Positions 20,482 through 31,998 of a stretch of DNA of 64,000 bases are shown one piece after another (the stretch's first letter is position 1; every line of letters starts with the position of its first letter). This DNA is from Adiantum capillus-veneris (Eukaryota > Streptophyta > Polypodiopsida > Polypodiales > Pteridaceae), in NCBI GenBank assembly GCA_014529385.2, contig CM043969.1, forward strand, positions 27,537,446 to 27,601,445. The letters run 5' to 3'. The position numbers and the translations under genes were made by a program. Below the pieces are notes generated by a model that saw nothing but the letters and a program-made list of their open reading frames with translations, was not told the DNA's origin and searched no databases.

Positions 20482-21672
20482 TCATATGCTACTTACCATC
20501 CAACCCATACCATCCAACCCAAGAATCTGTGTGTAGACAAAGTATAGGTGCTTACAAGCCAAGTAAGATTTTGTTGCTTTCTCCCGGCCTTGAAAATCAG
20601 GGCATGTATAGTAGGGCTCCATAGCCAAATTCACATCATATACATCTTGCATTAATATCTTGAACACAGCATGATGAGCAGGCACCAAAATTATCTCTTG
20701 CACAAAACAAGCTTCCATACGTGCACCTATTTCCATGCGTTTACTTGCCTCTCTAGAGACACCGGACCTCCATTTTTTGTTGCGCTTGCCAGAGGTTCCC
20801 ACTATCTCCCTTTCCTTGTCAGCCTTTGGAGAAGGAGCTCTAATATAAAACTTGCCCCTAGCAAACCAACATACTCCTCCTTTGATACACATGTTCCACT
20901 CTCTACTAGCCAAGTTGTTGGCATTTCCGGTGGTGACAATACTTGTTTGGCCACAACTTCAGTGTGATGCACATCATGGCCACAAAACCACATTCATTGG
21001 TGTTGCCTCTGGATTTTGTAAGTTCTCTCTCCCCAAAATCATGGGCCACAAGTCCTGGAGACCTACTTTGCATGACATTCTCACATCTTCTCCTTCAAGC
21101 ACACCAAAGAACTTACGAGAGACATTTTGAGGCATTCTTCTTATTGCCCAATGACCCCTTGGCACAACAATCTCAAAATCACCAATAGCATATTCACTAA
21201 TAGAAGGTATGGTGTCACATTATGTCATTATTTGCATGAATCTCCTCATCTGTGGAATTTGCATTCACATCAAATCTTTGTCCCTCTTGCTTCATGTCCA
21301 TATCAAAAAAAATCTTTCGTGGTCGTCCGCGCTCTTTTTGTTGTCTAGACTCCATCACATAGCCAAGCTTATGAGAAGCTGTTTCTGCAAATCCTCTAGC
21401 CTTCTTTCTTTGCACAGTTTCCCTGTCTCCATGCAATAAAGGTTGCCCATAAAATGGTGTGCCTACCACCACTGCCCCTTGGAGAGCACGTGCCAACACA
21501 AGTGGGCTAAGAGTTTTTGCTTTCTTTCTTGATCTCTCTAGATATGTTTGCATATATAAACCAAGCCCTATGTGTCTACCTGTTAGATAGCCATGTTGCT
21601 TTGTGCATTGAATGTAAGCATTGATGACATCAGTGACGCATGCATCATACAAAGAATTTTTTTTGCTACCCC
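20482..21672 (-). pseudogene. 3' half of a SWIM zinc-finger, transposase-like gene
   Basis: Minus-strand segments in order: 21215-21652 (YDACVTDVINAYIQC, then an AT-hook-like GRPRK near 21320), 20974-21165 (GHWAIRRMPQNV, GVLEGEDVRMSC) and 20482-20913 (GGVCWFARGKFYIRAP to YYTCPDFQGREKATKSYLAC followed by KHLYF). The last block is a SWIM-type finger of the CxC...CxH pattern, but the first Cys is Tyr (YTC), so zinc binding is probably impaired. Frame changes at about 21200 and 20950 may be introns or damage. The sequence continues upstream at 33372, on the far side of the G2 array: the two ends join in frame across the insertion (EGG then VAKKNSLYDAC). Confidence 0.7.
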
Positions 21673-23747
21673 TGAGGGCGAGCTTTTTGAAATGGGGCCT
21701 CTAAACCCAAACCAATGGGCCTACCCTCACAAAATGTTCGTAAAGAGGTACGCACACTACTTGGGGCACCACCTTCTTTTGGGAGTGGAGAAGGAAACCA
21801 ATCAAAATGACACTTGCACTCACCCACTCAAACAACACACTTTGAAAACCCCCTTACTCTATATACACTTTGGACACTTGAACACCATCAACGATTATGC
21901 AACCCAATGCCGTGCATCAAAATGAAATATGCAATTTGTGGAATAGCATTCACCTTCTCCCCATAAGAATACCCATAATACATCCAAACTCTTCCTCTCT
22001 CAAGCACTCATCAAAAAATCATGCACACAAGACTTGCCTCTCAAACACACAAGAGAATCACTTACATCAAACTAACACACTTTGCATAGAGAGCTCATCT
22101 CCATCTATGCAATGCCGTGACACAAATAAAATCACCATGAGAGGTAGCCACATGCATATGTAATGAAGCAAAAGAGAGTTGGAGTGAGAAATTTCTTTAG
22201 ACCAATTGAATAAGTGTGGAGAAACAAACCAATGGTAAATTGAGAATAGAACACTTACTTGATTTCCCGCACACCTTTTAAGGGGAGGACCGACGCTTGC
22301 TAACCATCACGAATTGCGACACTTGAAAGTTTTGAAGATGATTTCATGATCATTAACATAACCATGAGAGAGATCATGATGTATTTACAATTTATTGAGG
22401 TGCTACAAATGATTTATTGGGTTGATGGAGTAAGAGATTGTAGAATGGAAAGAGTGGAGAATAGAGTTGCACTTCCTCCAAAGAGGAAGGTTAGGAGGGA
22501 GGATGTGAAAGAGGGAGAGTTGGGGTTTTCTCTACTATTGATCAAGAAACAACATGAAGTTGAAAATATAGGTGTGTGTGTCCTTGAGTCTCTCCAAGGG
22601 GGGCTATTTATAGTTGTGTAGGAGTGGGATTATGCTACACTTAATTAGAGTAAGTGATTAGACCTAATTAAGTGTCCTTTGACCACTCATTGAATATTGG
22701 ACATAAAAGGGACTATTTATTCACCAAAAATATCATTTTAGACCGTGAATGCTCCATAGGGGTGCATAATGTAGGTGGGCCCCACCATGAGGTCCTACAG
22801 GTGGCTCCTGCGGGGTATCTCAACTTGTCTGTCTTGGCATTTAGAAAGCATCTTTAGGTTGGTCCCATCACATGCAAATGACCTTGAACACTCATTGCTC
22901 TTCTAGAAGATGAGTAGGGGAAAAATAAGATCTCACTCTCTTGATTTACTTGATTTACAGTTCCCTTTTGCTGCGAATCTCACAGATTTACACTATTTTG
23001 ACCATAACTTTTTACCTGTAGCTCGGAATGACATGCTTCAAAGGCAAAATTGACCTTATCAACATGTTTGATATGAATTTGGACTATTCTTCACGCCCAT
23101 GCACCAAGGAATTCGGTTTGGAAGGTCCACACTAGGCTAGGGAACCTTTTGCTTCAAAGTCTTCTTGTATGGGCCCTTTGCTTGTATGCATCCAAGCGGA
23201 ATCATGCTTTTTCAAAAGGCTATGATGCTTAAACAAATAGAGGAGGGCCCAATATTATTTGCTTGTGAAAAGAATATACAATTGGATTCTTTTTGAAAGG
23301 AGAGAAACTATATGTATATTCTTAAGAGATATTGGGCCACCTATGTAGGGGGCATAGAAGACTTGTAGAGAGGGACCATAATCTTTGGTAAAGACAAGTG
23401 GAGAGTTGATTTCCATGGGAATTTATCTATAAGGGGTGGAAGATGGATATATTATTTTTCTACTACTAATTCACAAGAGGTAAGAAAGTTTGGGGGTATA
23501 TAGTTGGTTATTGTATGCTTATTCTATTTACAAAGCAAAAAAGAAAAGGGTGGTAATATAAATATATGACTAAGGTGACATTTTTGGGAAGAGTATAATG
23601 TATGTGTCGCCACAAAGGTTAAACGAAGAGGGGGAATTTACTCTAGATAACTTAATAGCATAGAAAAATATATACACATATGAGGAAGAGGACGTTGAGT
23701 AGGCTGACAAATGTTGCAAAAAGATGGTTACCATTTTATGCCACTCA
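21673..23747 (-). repeat. G2 3' LTR (LTR A, 2075 bp)
   Basis: Starts TGAGGGCGAGCTTTTTGAAA and ends TTTTATGCCACTCA. It pairs with LTR B with about 20 differences counted by eye (roughly 99 percent identity) and with the G4 LTR at 58454-60529. A polypurine tract abuts it at 23748. Open frames inside it (for example 21897-22163) recur only because the LTR recurs. Confidence 0.93.
22604..22613 (-). promoter_or_regulatory. TATA box in LTR A
   Basis: Minus strand CTATAAATAG, about 1.14 kb into the LTR, so U3 is about 1.1 kb and R-U5 about 0.9 kb. The same box is at 30826-30835 in LTR B and 59385-59394 in G4. LTR C has CTAAAAATAG at 32227-32236. Confidence 0.65.
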
Positions 23748-23765
23748 TATTAGCCCTCCCCCAAG
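23748..23765 (-). promoter_or_regulatory. G2 polypurine tract
   Basis: Minus strand CTTGGGGGAGGGCTAATA directly before the LTR start TGAGTGG. It would prime plus-strand DNA synthesis. The GAGGGCTAA part is shared with G3 at 41756-41775. Confidence 0.8.
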
Positions 23766-23924
23766 CCTAGAGATATTCATATCTTTAGGAGGACGGTGTT
23801 GCTTCATTTCTTCTTTTTTTCTCTTTTTTTTTTGTCATTTTTCCTTTTCCACTTTTTTTTTTTTTTTTTCAATAGGAGGAGTGTCATGCACTCTTTTACT
23901 TCATTAGACCTGCTTTTCATTACC

Positions 23925-26900
23925 TCAATCCCATAAATCGGAGATAGGAGGGTTGCCTTGGGTATGTTCAGATTCCAAGTCTGGTTCTTCTTTGCACATC
24001 AAAGCTTTAAAAGTAGGTGGAGCATTTGCCAAGCCGAAGGGAGCCATGCCAATTTGGAGCTTAGACGATGTAGGCAGATGACTGCCTATCAACGGATTGA
24101 TACGTTGAAAGTAGGGCTTTAATCTCCATCCATTGACTCTGGTCTTGTGGAGTTTTCCTGATAAATCTGCTAATCTGTAACTACCATTCCCAAACTTTGT
24201 TTTTATCATAAAAGGTCCGTCCCATCTTTGCAAAAACTTTTTGTCAAGTCGAGTATCAAGTCGGTTATCATAGCAAAGAACCAACATACCTTCCTTCAAT
24301 CCTTTCCCCTTGAGCTTCTTGTTGATTTTATCCCTTTGGCTTGTCGCTTTGGTGATGTAGTGATCAATGGAATCTTCTCTATCTAGCTCAAGTCGTTGGA
24401 GATCTAAGATCCTTTCATGTAGAACCTCCTTTGGCTTTTTTTCCACTCTTGCAAGAACGCGCAAGCTTGAGAGCTCTACCTCAATGGGGAGAAGTGCTTC
24501 CTGTCCATAAACTAGATGAAAAGGGGTGAATTGGGTAGATACCTTGAAAGATGTCCTATACGCCCAAAGAGCAGCCGTCAAATGGCGATCCCAATCATTA
24601 GGCCGGTCCAAAACCTGTTTAGAAATGATCTTACATATCATTCCATTCACTTTTTCCACCAATCCATTGCATTGAGGATAGTAGGGTGTGGAATGCAGGT
24701 GTTTCACTTTTAACCTCCTCAAGAGATCATTCAGAAGGTCAGCCCTAAAACCCGGGCCTCGATCTGATAATATTTCTAGGGGTGTTCCAAACCTACTACA
24801 AATATGATCAAAAATAAACTTTGTTACCTCTTCAGCTGTGATTCGGGTTGTGCTTGTTGCTTCCGCCCATCGTGTCATGTAGTCAACACCCATGATGATG
24901 AAAACCTTCCCTGTAGAAGTACGAGGTAGGGGACCTACTGCATCCACACCCCACTTTTCAAAAGGGCCATAAGATATTATTGGGACTCGAGGCTCATATG
25001 TTAGTCGTCTATCCCCAGCAATTTGGCATGGCTTACATGCTTTACACCAATATTAGACATCACGATGTAAGCTCGGCCAAATAAACCCCGCTTGTAAAAT
25101 CTTCCTACTTGTAATATCTTGAGAAAAGTGACCACCACAGACATCATCATGACATGAAAGAAGAATTTTCTCTATCTCTTGCACACTTGGTACTCTCCTC
25201 AAGACCAAATCTTTCCCTTTGTGATATAAATCATCCCTGATCAACTGGTAAGGTGTGGCCTTCTTAACTAGTCTATGTCTTTGCACCTTGTCTAAGTGTT
25301 TGGGACACTCACCTGCTTGTAGAAAGAAGATAATGTCTTTTAGCTCCTCTTGACGTTGATATTTGGGTTCATATAGTTTCACACCTCCTACCGCCATTTG
25401 AAGCTTTTCATTTGCGAGTAAGTCTACTTCCTTGTTATGAGTTCTCACAATGTGTTGTACCTGTGTTGCTTTAAAACCCTTCATCAAAGCTCTTACACTA
25501 CTAAGCCACTCAAACAATGTACAATTTTTGCACCTCCAAGTCCCTTGGATTTGCCTGACCACTAGCAAAGAATCACCTTTTATAATAAGTCTTTGTATGC
25601 CTAATTATTTGCATTCTTCTAACCCAAGGGTTAGAGCAGCATACTCAGCCTCATTGTTAGAGTGAACATTGGGTAGAGTGATACCTTTTCTAACCATTAC
25701 CTCCTTTTGTGGGTTTAAAATGAGGATCCCCCCTGCTGCTTTGTCTTGTTGGCGTTGATAGGCTCCGTCAAAGCATAAAGTATGGGCATTATCAATCTCC
25801 TTCACTTTGAACTGTTTTGAGCCTTCCTCTCTTTGTAGTCGTGATCCTTCCCTTTCTCTCACTTTGTAGGTAAGAATGTCTGCAAGTCCTGCTCTTGTGC
25901 TATCTTCTACAAGGAAAGTGTATTCAAATTCTTGGAGTTCAAGCACCCACTTTGCTATTCTAGATGAGAGGCTCATGTGTAGTACTACATATGGTAGATT
26001 GTGCTCTAAGGTGAGAAAAACAAATGGCACAGGGAGAAGATATGATCGAAACTTCCTTACCGCAAACAAGATTGCAAAGACCACTTTCTCCATTTCAGTG
26101 TATCCCTTCTCGGCTGGAGTCATCACCTTGCTTGCAAAATAGATCGGCCTCATGTATGATGTTTTAGGATCTTTTTGCATCAAAACAACACCAATTGCTT
26201 CGAAACCTACACTTGGAGTGACATAGTAAGTCTCCTTTGGATCTGGTGGCATTAGGATTGGGAGAGAGCTAAGAATGCCCTTCACTTCCTCAAAACATTT
26301 TGCATGTTCCCTCCCCCATTCAAATGTAGATTGGCTTGCCAACCTATGCAAAGGGGCGATGGCTTCCGTTAGGAGATGGATGAAGCGAGACATGTACCTC
26401 ACTTTGTGGTTGAAAGTCATTAGCTCCTTTGTTGTTGTTGGTGGAGATAATGACAAAAGGGCCTCTACTTTAGAGGGATCCACTTGAATTCCTTGTGAAG
26501 AAACCACATGGCCTAGTAAAACCACCTGAGATTCACCGATATGACACTTCTCTGGGTTGAGTTGTCCCCCAAATTGATGGAGCCTCTTAAGCCCCTCTTC
26601 AACCTTTTGGCAATGAAGTGATCTACAACTATAAATACAGAAATCATCCATAAAGACTCTTATAGATTTTCCAAAGAATGGCTGAAATACAAATATTGTG
26701 AATCTCATGAAGGTGCTAGGAGCATTGGTGAGCCCAAAAGGCATTACTCTGAATGCAAAACATCCCCAAGGTGTGATGAAGGTGGTTTTTGGTTGGTCCT
26801 CTTCTGCTATTCTAATTTGAAAATATCCTGAATACCCATCACACACAGTGTAGCATTCGTGACCTGCTACTTCATTCAAAATTTCATCTTGGAAAGGGAG

Positions 26901-27041
26901 AGGGAAGTGGTCCCTCTTTGTCGCAGCGTTGAGGGGTTTGTAATCCACACAGACCCTCCACTTACCATTCTTCTTGGGAGTGACTACAATAGGTGATACC
27001 CATTCAGAGTTGGATACTGGATAGAGGAAGCCAACCTTCAA
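23925..27041 (-). pseudogene. G2 pol: RT, dual RNase H, integrase
   Basis: The frame from 27041 gives RT (EWVSPIVVTPKKNGKWRVCV, PFGLTNAPSTFM, active site VFMDDFCIYS), RNase H1 (FEAIGVVLMQKDP to ADILT), then an archaeal-type RNase H (CFDGAYQRQQ, SNNEAEYAALTLGLEECK). A TAA near 25604 replaces Glu of G4. Integrase follows (CHDDVCGGHF, CKACKPCQ, DAVGPLP, SDRGPGFRADL, NGLVEKVNGM), interrupted by a TAA near 25050 where G4 has Gln. The C-terminal tail runs to 23925. The two RNase H modules are typical of Tat elements. Catalytic residues of RT and integrase are intact, so this copy is silenced only by a few point changes, mostly C-to-T type. Confidence 0.9.
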
Positions 27042-27044
27042 GAG

Positions 27045-28238
27045 TCAATTCACTTCTTGTAGGAGAGCCTTTTGTTGCACAGATCCTAGTCGCCTTAACT
27101 TTTGAGCCACGGGTTTGGTCCATGGTTTCAATTCAATTCGATGCTCTATTACATCTACACCTCTTATTTGTGAGTAGTCAGTGATAAACAAATTGGGATA
27201 CCTCCTTAACATATTGATGTAGGACCTCTTCTCCTCACAAGTAAGATCTTTTGCAAGCATCTTCTCAAATCCTTCTTCAAGGTGGTGGCATCTTTCGTCC
27301 CCTCGTGTGTGATTGTGTGTTGGCTTTTCTTCTACCGGAACATCTTGAGTGTTGGCGTTGAATACAATTCCCATTACCTCCAAAGAAGACTCCTCTTCAC
27401 TGGTTGATGCACTGGTTGATGCTTCCTCATCACTTGAGTAAGGACTCTCCTCCTCGATCTCTTCATCTGCCGTGGTTTCATAGTTGATATCTAGCTGCTT
27501 TCCTTCTCGCCAATCATACACCACCGGTTGACCCTTCTTAAGAATCAAACGACCACTTCCCCATTTTTGATCTGCATTCACAGCAATGAGCCAAGGACTC
27601 CCTAGGATGATGGGATAGCCCTCCCCCTTAGTTGGCATAACATACATATCCACTCGTGCATCTATGTTACATACAGAGACTTTTACATTTTCAATGATCC
27701 CCAAACACTTCACACTTGAGTTGTTGGCTAGCCTAGCTTGACAATTAGAGGACTTTGTAATTTCAAGCCCTAACCTGTTCATTGATTTTTTCGTGATCAC
27801 ACACATTTGAGCTCCACCATCAACATATACATTAGACACCTTTTTACCCCTTATGTAAGCATCCACAATGGGTTCCACATCCTTTTGTAGCTTTGGGGCC
27901 ACAACCTTAATGGAAAGAGTTGCTTTATTTTTTGGAATTCTTGTACTTACCAACTTTGGCCATTGCCTTCTTACTTTGGCTGATAGGTGTAGAAGTTGAG
28001 GCCATGAAATGTTTGGCTTTTGGGTTTGTAAATCCTCCTGGGTGTTGTAGGGCTCTAGCTCCTTTCCCAATGGGAAGTCGTTGATACCAATTTCCCTTCG
28101 CCTTGATCTTTTCTTCCTGCTACTTTCAGTTTCTTCCATCTTTGACTTCTTCTTCTTGTCCCTTCTGGCTGAATTTGTTCCTTCACTTCTCATGTCTTCA
28201 TCCTTATCATGTGCTCTTGTGCGTTTTTCTGCCGGCAT
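27045..28238 (-). pseudogene. G2 linker, protease and start of RT
   Basis: A 397-codon frame: a Lys/Arg-rich linker (DKKKKSKMEETESSRKKRSR), the protease (VYVDGGAQMCVI, GYPIILGSPWLI), an acidic Ser-rich spacer, and the RT entry (RRLGSVQQKALLQEVN). It ends at a TGA in the same frame as the rest of RT at 27041. G4 has the identical TGA at 63785-63787. The related G1 reads through this point with Arg-Asn, so the stop is derived (probably CGA to TGA). Confidence 0.85.
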
Positions 28239-28382
28239 AACATCAAAGTTTAGAGTATGCTCATCTATTACCTCTTCTAGCTTGATGATGTTGACTCCTC
28301 TTTGTTCCTCCTCATGTGGGACGGGAGGTATATTTGCTGGTGGTGGTGGTCGACGAAGGATTTGTGGGCCTTGAGCTTGTTC

Positions 28383-29243
28383 TTACTGCACAGTGAGAGG
28401 AGGCGGTCTAGGGGGATATATGTCTCCCGGAAGTCGCCTTGGATGTGGACAATTGTACATGCCATGGCCCATTTCATTGCAATTCCAACATCGAAACTCT
28501 TGAGCTTGTCTTCGTTGATTGCGATTCCCTTCTCTTGGTTGTCGTTGTTGAGGTAGGCCTTGTACTAGATTCAGAGTGAGGTTCTCAAGCTGTTGAGTTA
28601 GCCTTTGTAAAACCTCTTGTTGAGAGTTATCTCCTATTTGTGAAGATTGTGCAAGAGGGGCCCTAATTGGTGCTTCCATGGTTTGCGAAGACTCCCTCTC
28701 ACTCACTTCATTCAAACCCCTTGCTCTATGTGCTTGGAAGTGTAGTTTTCTAAACTTGATGATGGCTACCTCACGTGCTTCTTCGAAGGTGGATGGGAAT
28801 TTTAGCTCTACTTTAGCCTTTAAAAGTGGATACAAGCCAACCATGAATCTCTCTTTTTTTAGAAAGTTAGGTGCACCACCATGATTTTCTAATGTAGCCT
28901 CCCACCTACCCCATAGATTGACAAAGGTTGCTTCATAAGAGGGATAGTCTTCAAGTGATACCTGCTTATGTCCAATAAGACATTTCCATAGTCCTTCAGA
29001 AGTATCACCTTGCCCGAACTTGGAGAGGAAGCTTGCTCGCAGTCTCTCCCAATTGGACTTGATTTGGGGTTGCAAGGTCTCATACCATGCTTTAGCTTCT
29101 GCTTTTAGAACCAGCGAGAAAGCTCGTAGCTTTACGTCCTCTTCATCTCTCCCGGATATGAGATGTGCCATCTCCAAGTTGTCAAGAAACTCTTGCGCAT
29201 CTTCCCCACTTCTTGCATAGAACGTGGGAAAAGAACTTGACAT
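28383..29243 (-). CDS. G2 gag
   Basis: The likely start is the ATG at 29243 (MSSSFPTFYARSGEDAQEF), aligning with MASVSFPTFSGKKGED of G1; upstream codons to 29303 are also open. The capsid-like part ends with GAPNFLKKERFMVGLYPLL, then a Gln-rich stretch, the knuckle CWNCNEMGHGMYNC (CX2CX4HX4C) and a Pro-rich tail. It is intact as a frame (about 286 codons), unlike gag of G1 and G3. Gag and protease are in different frames, separated by about 140 bp. Confidence 0.85.
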   Translation of the reverse strand: MSSSFPTFYARSGEDAQEFLDNLEMAHLISGRDEEDVKLRAFSLVLKAEAKAWYETLQPQIKSNWERLRASFLSKFGQGDTSEGLWKCLIGHKQVSLEDYPSYEATFVNLWGRWEATLENHGGAPNFLKKERFMVGLYPLLKAKVELKFPSTFEEAREVAIIKFRKLHFQAHRARGLNEVSERESSQTMEAPIRAPLAQSSQIGDNSQQEVLQRLTQQLENLTLNLVQGLPQQRQPREGNRNQRRQAQEFRCWNCNEMGHGMYNCPHPRRLPGDIYPPRPPPLTVQ

Positions 29244-29328
29244 TTTGTTTAGACTTTTTGAAATCTCTTTTTTTAAAAGAAACTTTTCTCTTACGGGCCG
29301 CACAAGATTATTGACACTATAAATCTGA

Positions 29329-29541
29329 TTACATTAAAATGAAGATGTACACATCCATTGTTAATTCGAACTTTATCATAGGTAGAATAAATGGATTAAT
29401 TGAAGCATTGATTTCATTGAGGCGAGTGGATCCAAATATCCTCCTTATGATAGATTGAAACCTAAACTTAGTTGCAATGATTATATGAATGGATTGCCGA
29501 GCAATAGGCCTAAAAGGTTCATTGTTTTGATCGTGATTCAT
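29329..29541 (-). CDS. G2 pre-gag ORF4-like domain, copy b
   Basis: 70 codons, with RRIFGSTRLNEINASINPFI and ending DVYIFILM. It matches the neighbour at 29625-29840 (FGAERLREILASPNPIILP, DVHVFILF), so the pre-gag domain is present twice in tandem in G2. Function unknown. Confidence 0.5.
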   Translation of the reverse strand: MNHDQNNEPFRPIARQSIHIIIATKFRFQSIIRRIFGSTRLNEINASINPFILPMIKFELTMDVYIFILM

Positions 29542-29624
29542 GTGCTACTCCTCGTTGTTGGTTTGAAGACCTCGTTCCTTCATATGGCCATTGAGCACCC
29601 CTTCACCACTCCTTGTTCCTGCCT

Positions 29625-29840
29625 TTAAAACAAAATGAAAACGTGAACATCAAAAGAAGTTTCATAATTGATGATTGGCAGTATAATTGGATTGGGTGAT
29701 GCCAGTATTTCTCTAAGTCTTTCTGCACCAAACATAAAAACAATGCGTTGCTGGAAAAAGACTTTTCTATCTATGTGAACATTTACTCTAATGTGTTGTG
29801 CAAAATGAAATGGATAGATGGGAACTCCCTTGTTCATCAC
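29625..29840 (-). CDS. G2 pre-gag ORF4-like domain, copy a
   Basis: 71 codons starting near the PBS, with FHFAQHIRVNVHIDRKVFFQ, then QRIVFMFGAERLREIL, NPIILPIINYETSF and FILF before the stop. It is homologous at protein level to G1 12271-12504 and G3 52397-52618 although the nucleotides differ at many third positions. That pattern suggests selection on the protein in the past. Confidence 0.58.
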   Translation of the reverse strand: MMNKGVPIYPFHFAQHIRVNVHIDRKVFFQQRIVFMFGAERLREILASPNPIILPIINYETSFDVHVFILF

Positions 29841-29872
29841 TAAAAAATTTGAAGGTAACTTGGAAATATGTT

Positions 29873-29889
29873 CCTCAATGGGGGCACCA
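29873..29889 (-). promoter_or_regulatory. G2 primer-binding site
   Basis: Minus strand TGGTGCCCCCATTGAGG, five bases after the 5' LTR end at 29895. Same core as in G3 and G1. Confidence 0.75.
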
Positions 29890-29894
29890 CTTTA

Positions 29895-31970
29895 TGAGGG
29901 TGAGCTTTTTGAAATGGGGACTCTAAACCCAAACCAATGGGCCTACCCTCACAAAATGTTCGTAAAGAGGTACGCACACTACTTGGGGCACCACCTTCTT
30001 TTGGGAGTGGAGAAGGAAACCAATCAAAATGACACTTGCACTCACCCACTCAAGCAACACACTTTGAAAACCCCCTTACTCTATATACACTTTGGACACT
30101 TGAACACCATCAACGATTATGCAACCCAATGCCGTGCATCAAAATGAAATATGCAATTTGTGGAATAGCATTCACCTTCTCCCCATAAGAATACCCATAA
30201 TACATCCAAACTCTTCCTCTCTCAAGCACTCATCAAAAAATCATGCACACAAGACTTGCCTCTCAAACACACAAGAGAATCACTTACATCAAACTAACAC
30301 ACTTTGCATAGAGAGCTTATCTCCATCTATGCAATGCCGTGACACAAATAAAATCACCATGAGAGGTAGCCACATGCATATGTAATGAAGCAAAAGAGAG
30401 TTGGAGTGAGAAATTTCTTTAGAACAATTGAATAAGTGTGGAGAAACAAACCAATGGTAAATTGAGAATAGAACACTTACTTGATTTCTCGCACACCTTT
30501 TAAGGGGAGGACCGACGTTTGCTAACCATCACGAATTGCGACACTTGAAAGTTTTGAAGATGATTTCATGATCATTAACATAACCATGATAGAGATCATG
30601 ATGTATTTACAAGTTTTTGAGGTGCTACAAATGATTTATTGGGTTGATGGAGTAAGAGATTGTAGAATGGAAAGAGTGGAGAATAGAGTTGCACTTCCTC
30701 CAAAGAGGAAGGTTAGGAGGGAGGATGTGAAAGAGGGAGAGTTGGGGTTTTCTCTACTATTGATCAAGAAACAACATGAAGTTGAAAATATAGGTGTGTG
30801 TGTCCTTGAGTCTCTCCAAGGGGGGCTATTTATAGTTGTGTAGGAGTGGGATTATGCTACACTTAATTAGAGTAAGTGATTAGACCTAAATAAGTGTCCT
30901 TTGACCACTCATTGAATATTGGACATAAAAGGGACTATTTATTCACCAAAAATATCATTTTAGACCGTGAAGGCTCCATAGGGGTGCATAATGTAGGTGG
31001 GCCCCACCATGAGGTCCTACGGGTGGCTCCTGCGGGGTATCTCAACTTATCTGTCTTGGCATTTAGAAAGCATCTTTAGGTTGGTCCCATCACATGCAAA
31101 TGACCTTGAACACTCATTGCTCTTCTAGAAGATGAGTAGGGGAAAAATAAGATCTCACTCTCTTGATTTACTTGATTTACAGTTCCCTTTTGCTGCGAAT
31201 CTGACAGATTTACACTATTTTGACCATAACTTTTTACCTGTAGCTCGGAATGACATGCTTCAAAAGGCAAAATTGACCTTCTGAACATGTTTGATATGAA
31301 TTTGGACTATTCTTCATGCCCATGCACCAAGGAATTCGGTTTGGAAGGTCCACACTAGGCTAGGGAACCTTTTGCTTCAAAGTCTTCTTGTATGGGCCCT
31401 TTGCTTGTATGCATCCAAGCGGAATCATGCTTTTTCAAAAGGCTATGATGCTTAAACAAATAAAGGAGGGCCCAATATTATTTTCTTGTGAAAAGAATAT
31501 ACAATTGGATTCTTTTTGAAAGGAGAGAAACTATATGTATATTCTTAAGAGATATTGGGCCACCTATGTAGGGGGCATAGAAGACTTGTAGAGAGGGACC
31601 ATAATCTTTGGTAAAGACAAGTGGAGAGTTGATTTCCATGGGAATTTATCTATAAGGGGTGGAAGATGGATATATTATTTTTCTACTACTAATTCACAAG
31701 AGGTAAGAAAGTTTGGGGGTATATAGTTGGTTATTGTATGCTTATTCTATTTACAAAGCAAAAAAGAAAAGGGTGGTAATATAAATATATGACTAAGGTG
31801 ACATTTTTGGGAAGAGTATAATGTATGTGTCGCCACAAAGGTTAAACGAAGAGGGGGAATTTACTCTAGATAACTTAATAGCATAGAAAAATATATACAC
31901 ATATGAGGAAGAGGACGTTGAGTAGGCTGACAAATGTTGCAAAAAGATGGTTACCATTTTATGCCACTCA
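29895..31970 (-). repeat. G2 LTR B (5' LTR of the full unit, 2076 bp)
   Basis: Starts TGAGGGTGAGC and ends GCCACTCA. TATA box CTATAAATAG (minus) at 30826-30835. Unlike an outer LTR it is followed at 31971 by the element's own PPT region, showing that a further unit once lay beyond it. Confidence 0.92.
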
Positions 31971-31998
31971 TATTAGCCCTCCCCCAAGCCTAGAGATC
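31971..31998. other. Deletion junction between LTR B and LTR C
   Basis: The sequence TATTAGCCCTCCCCCAAGCC (PPT region) followed by TAGAGAT runs straight into GAGATCATGATG of the LTR interior. The 5-bp GAGAT is shared by both sides, a microhomology join that removed nearly all internal sequence plus about 0.7 kb of an LTR. Confidence 0.85.

Noticed and set aside
21897-22163. An 88-codon plus-strand ORF repeated at 30119-30385 and 58678-58944, and a 91-codon ORF repeated at 22346, 30568 and 59127
   Set aside because: They recur only because they lie in LTR copies. They are antisense to the element and show no domain.
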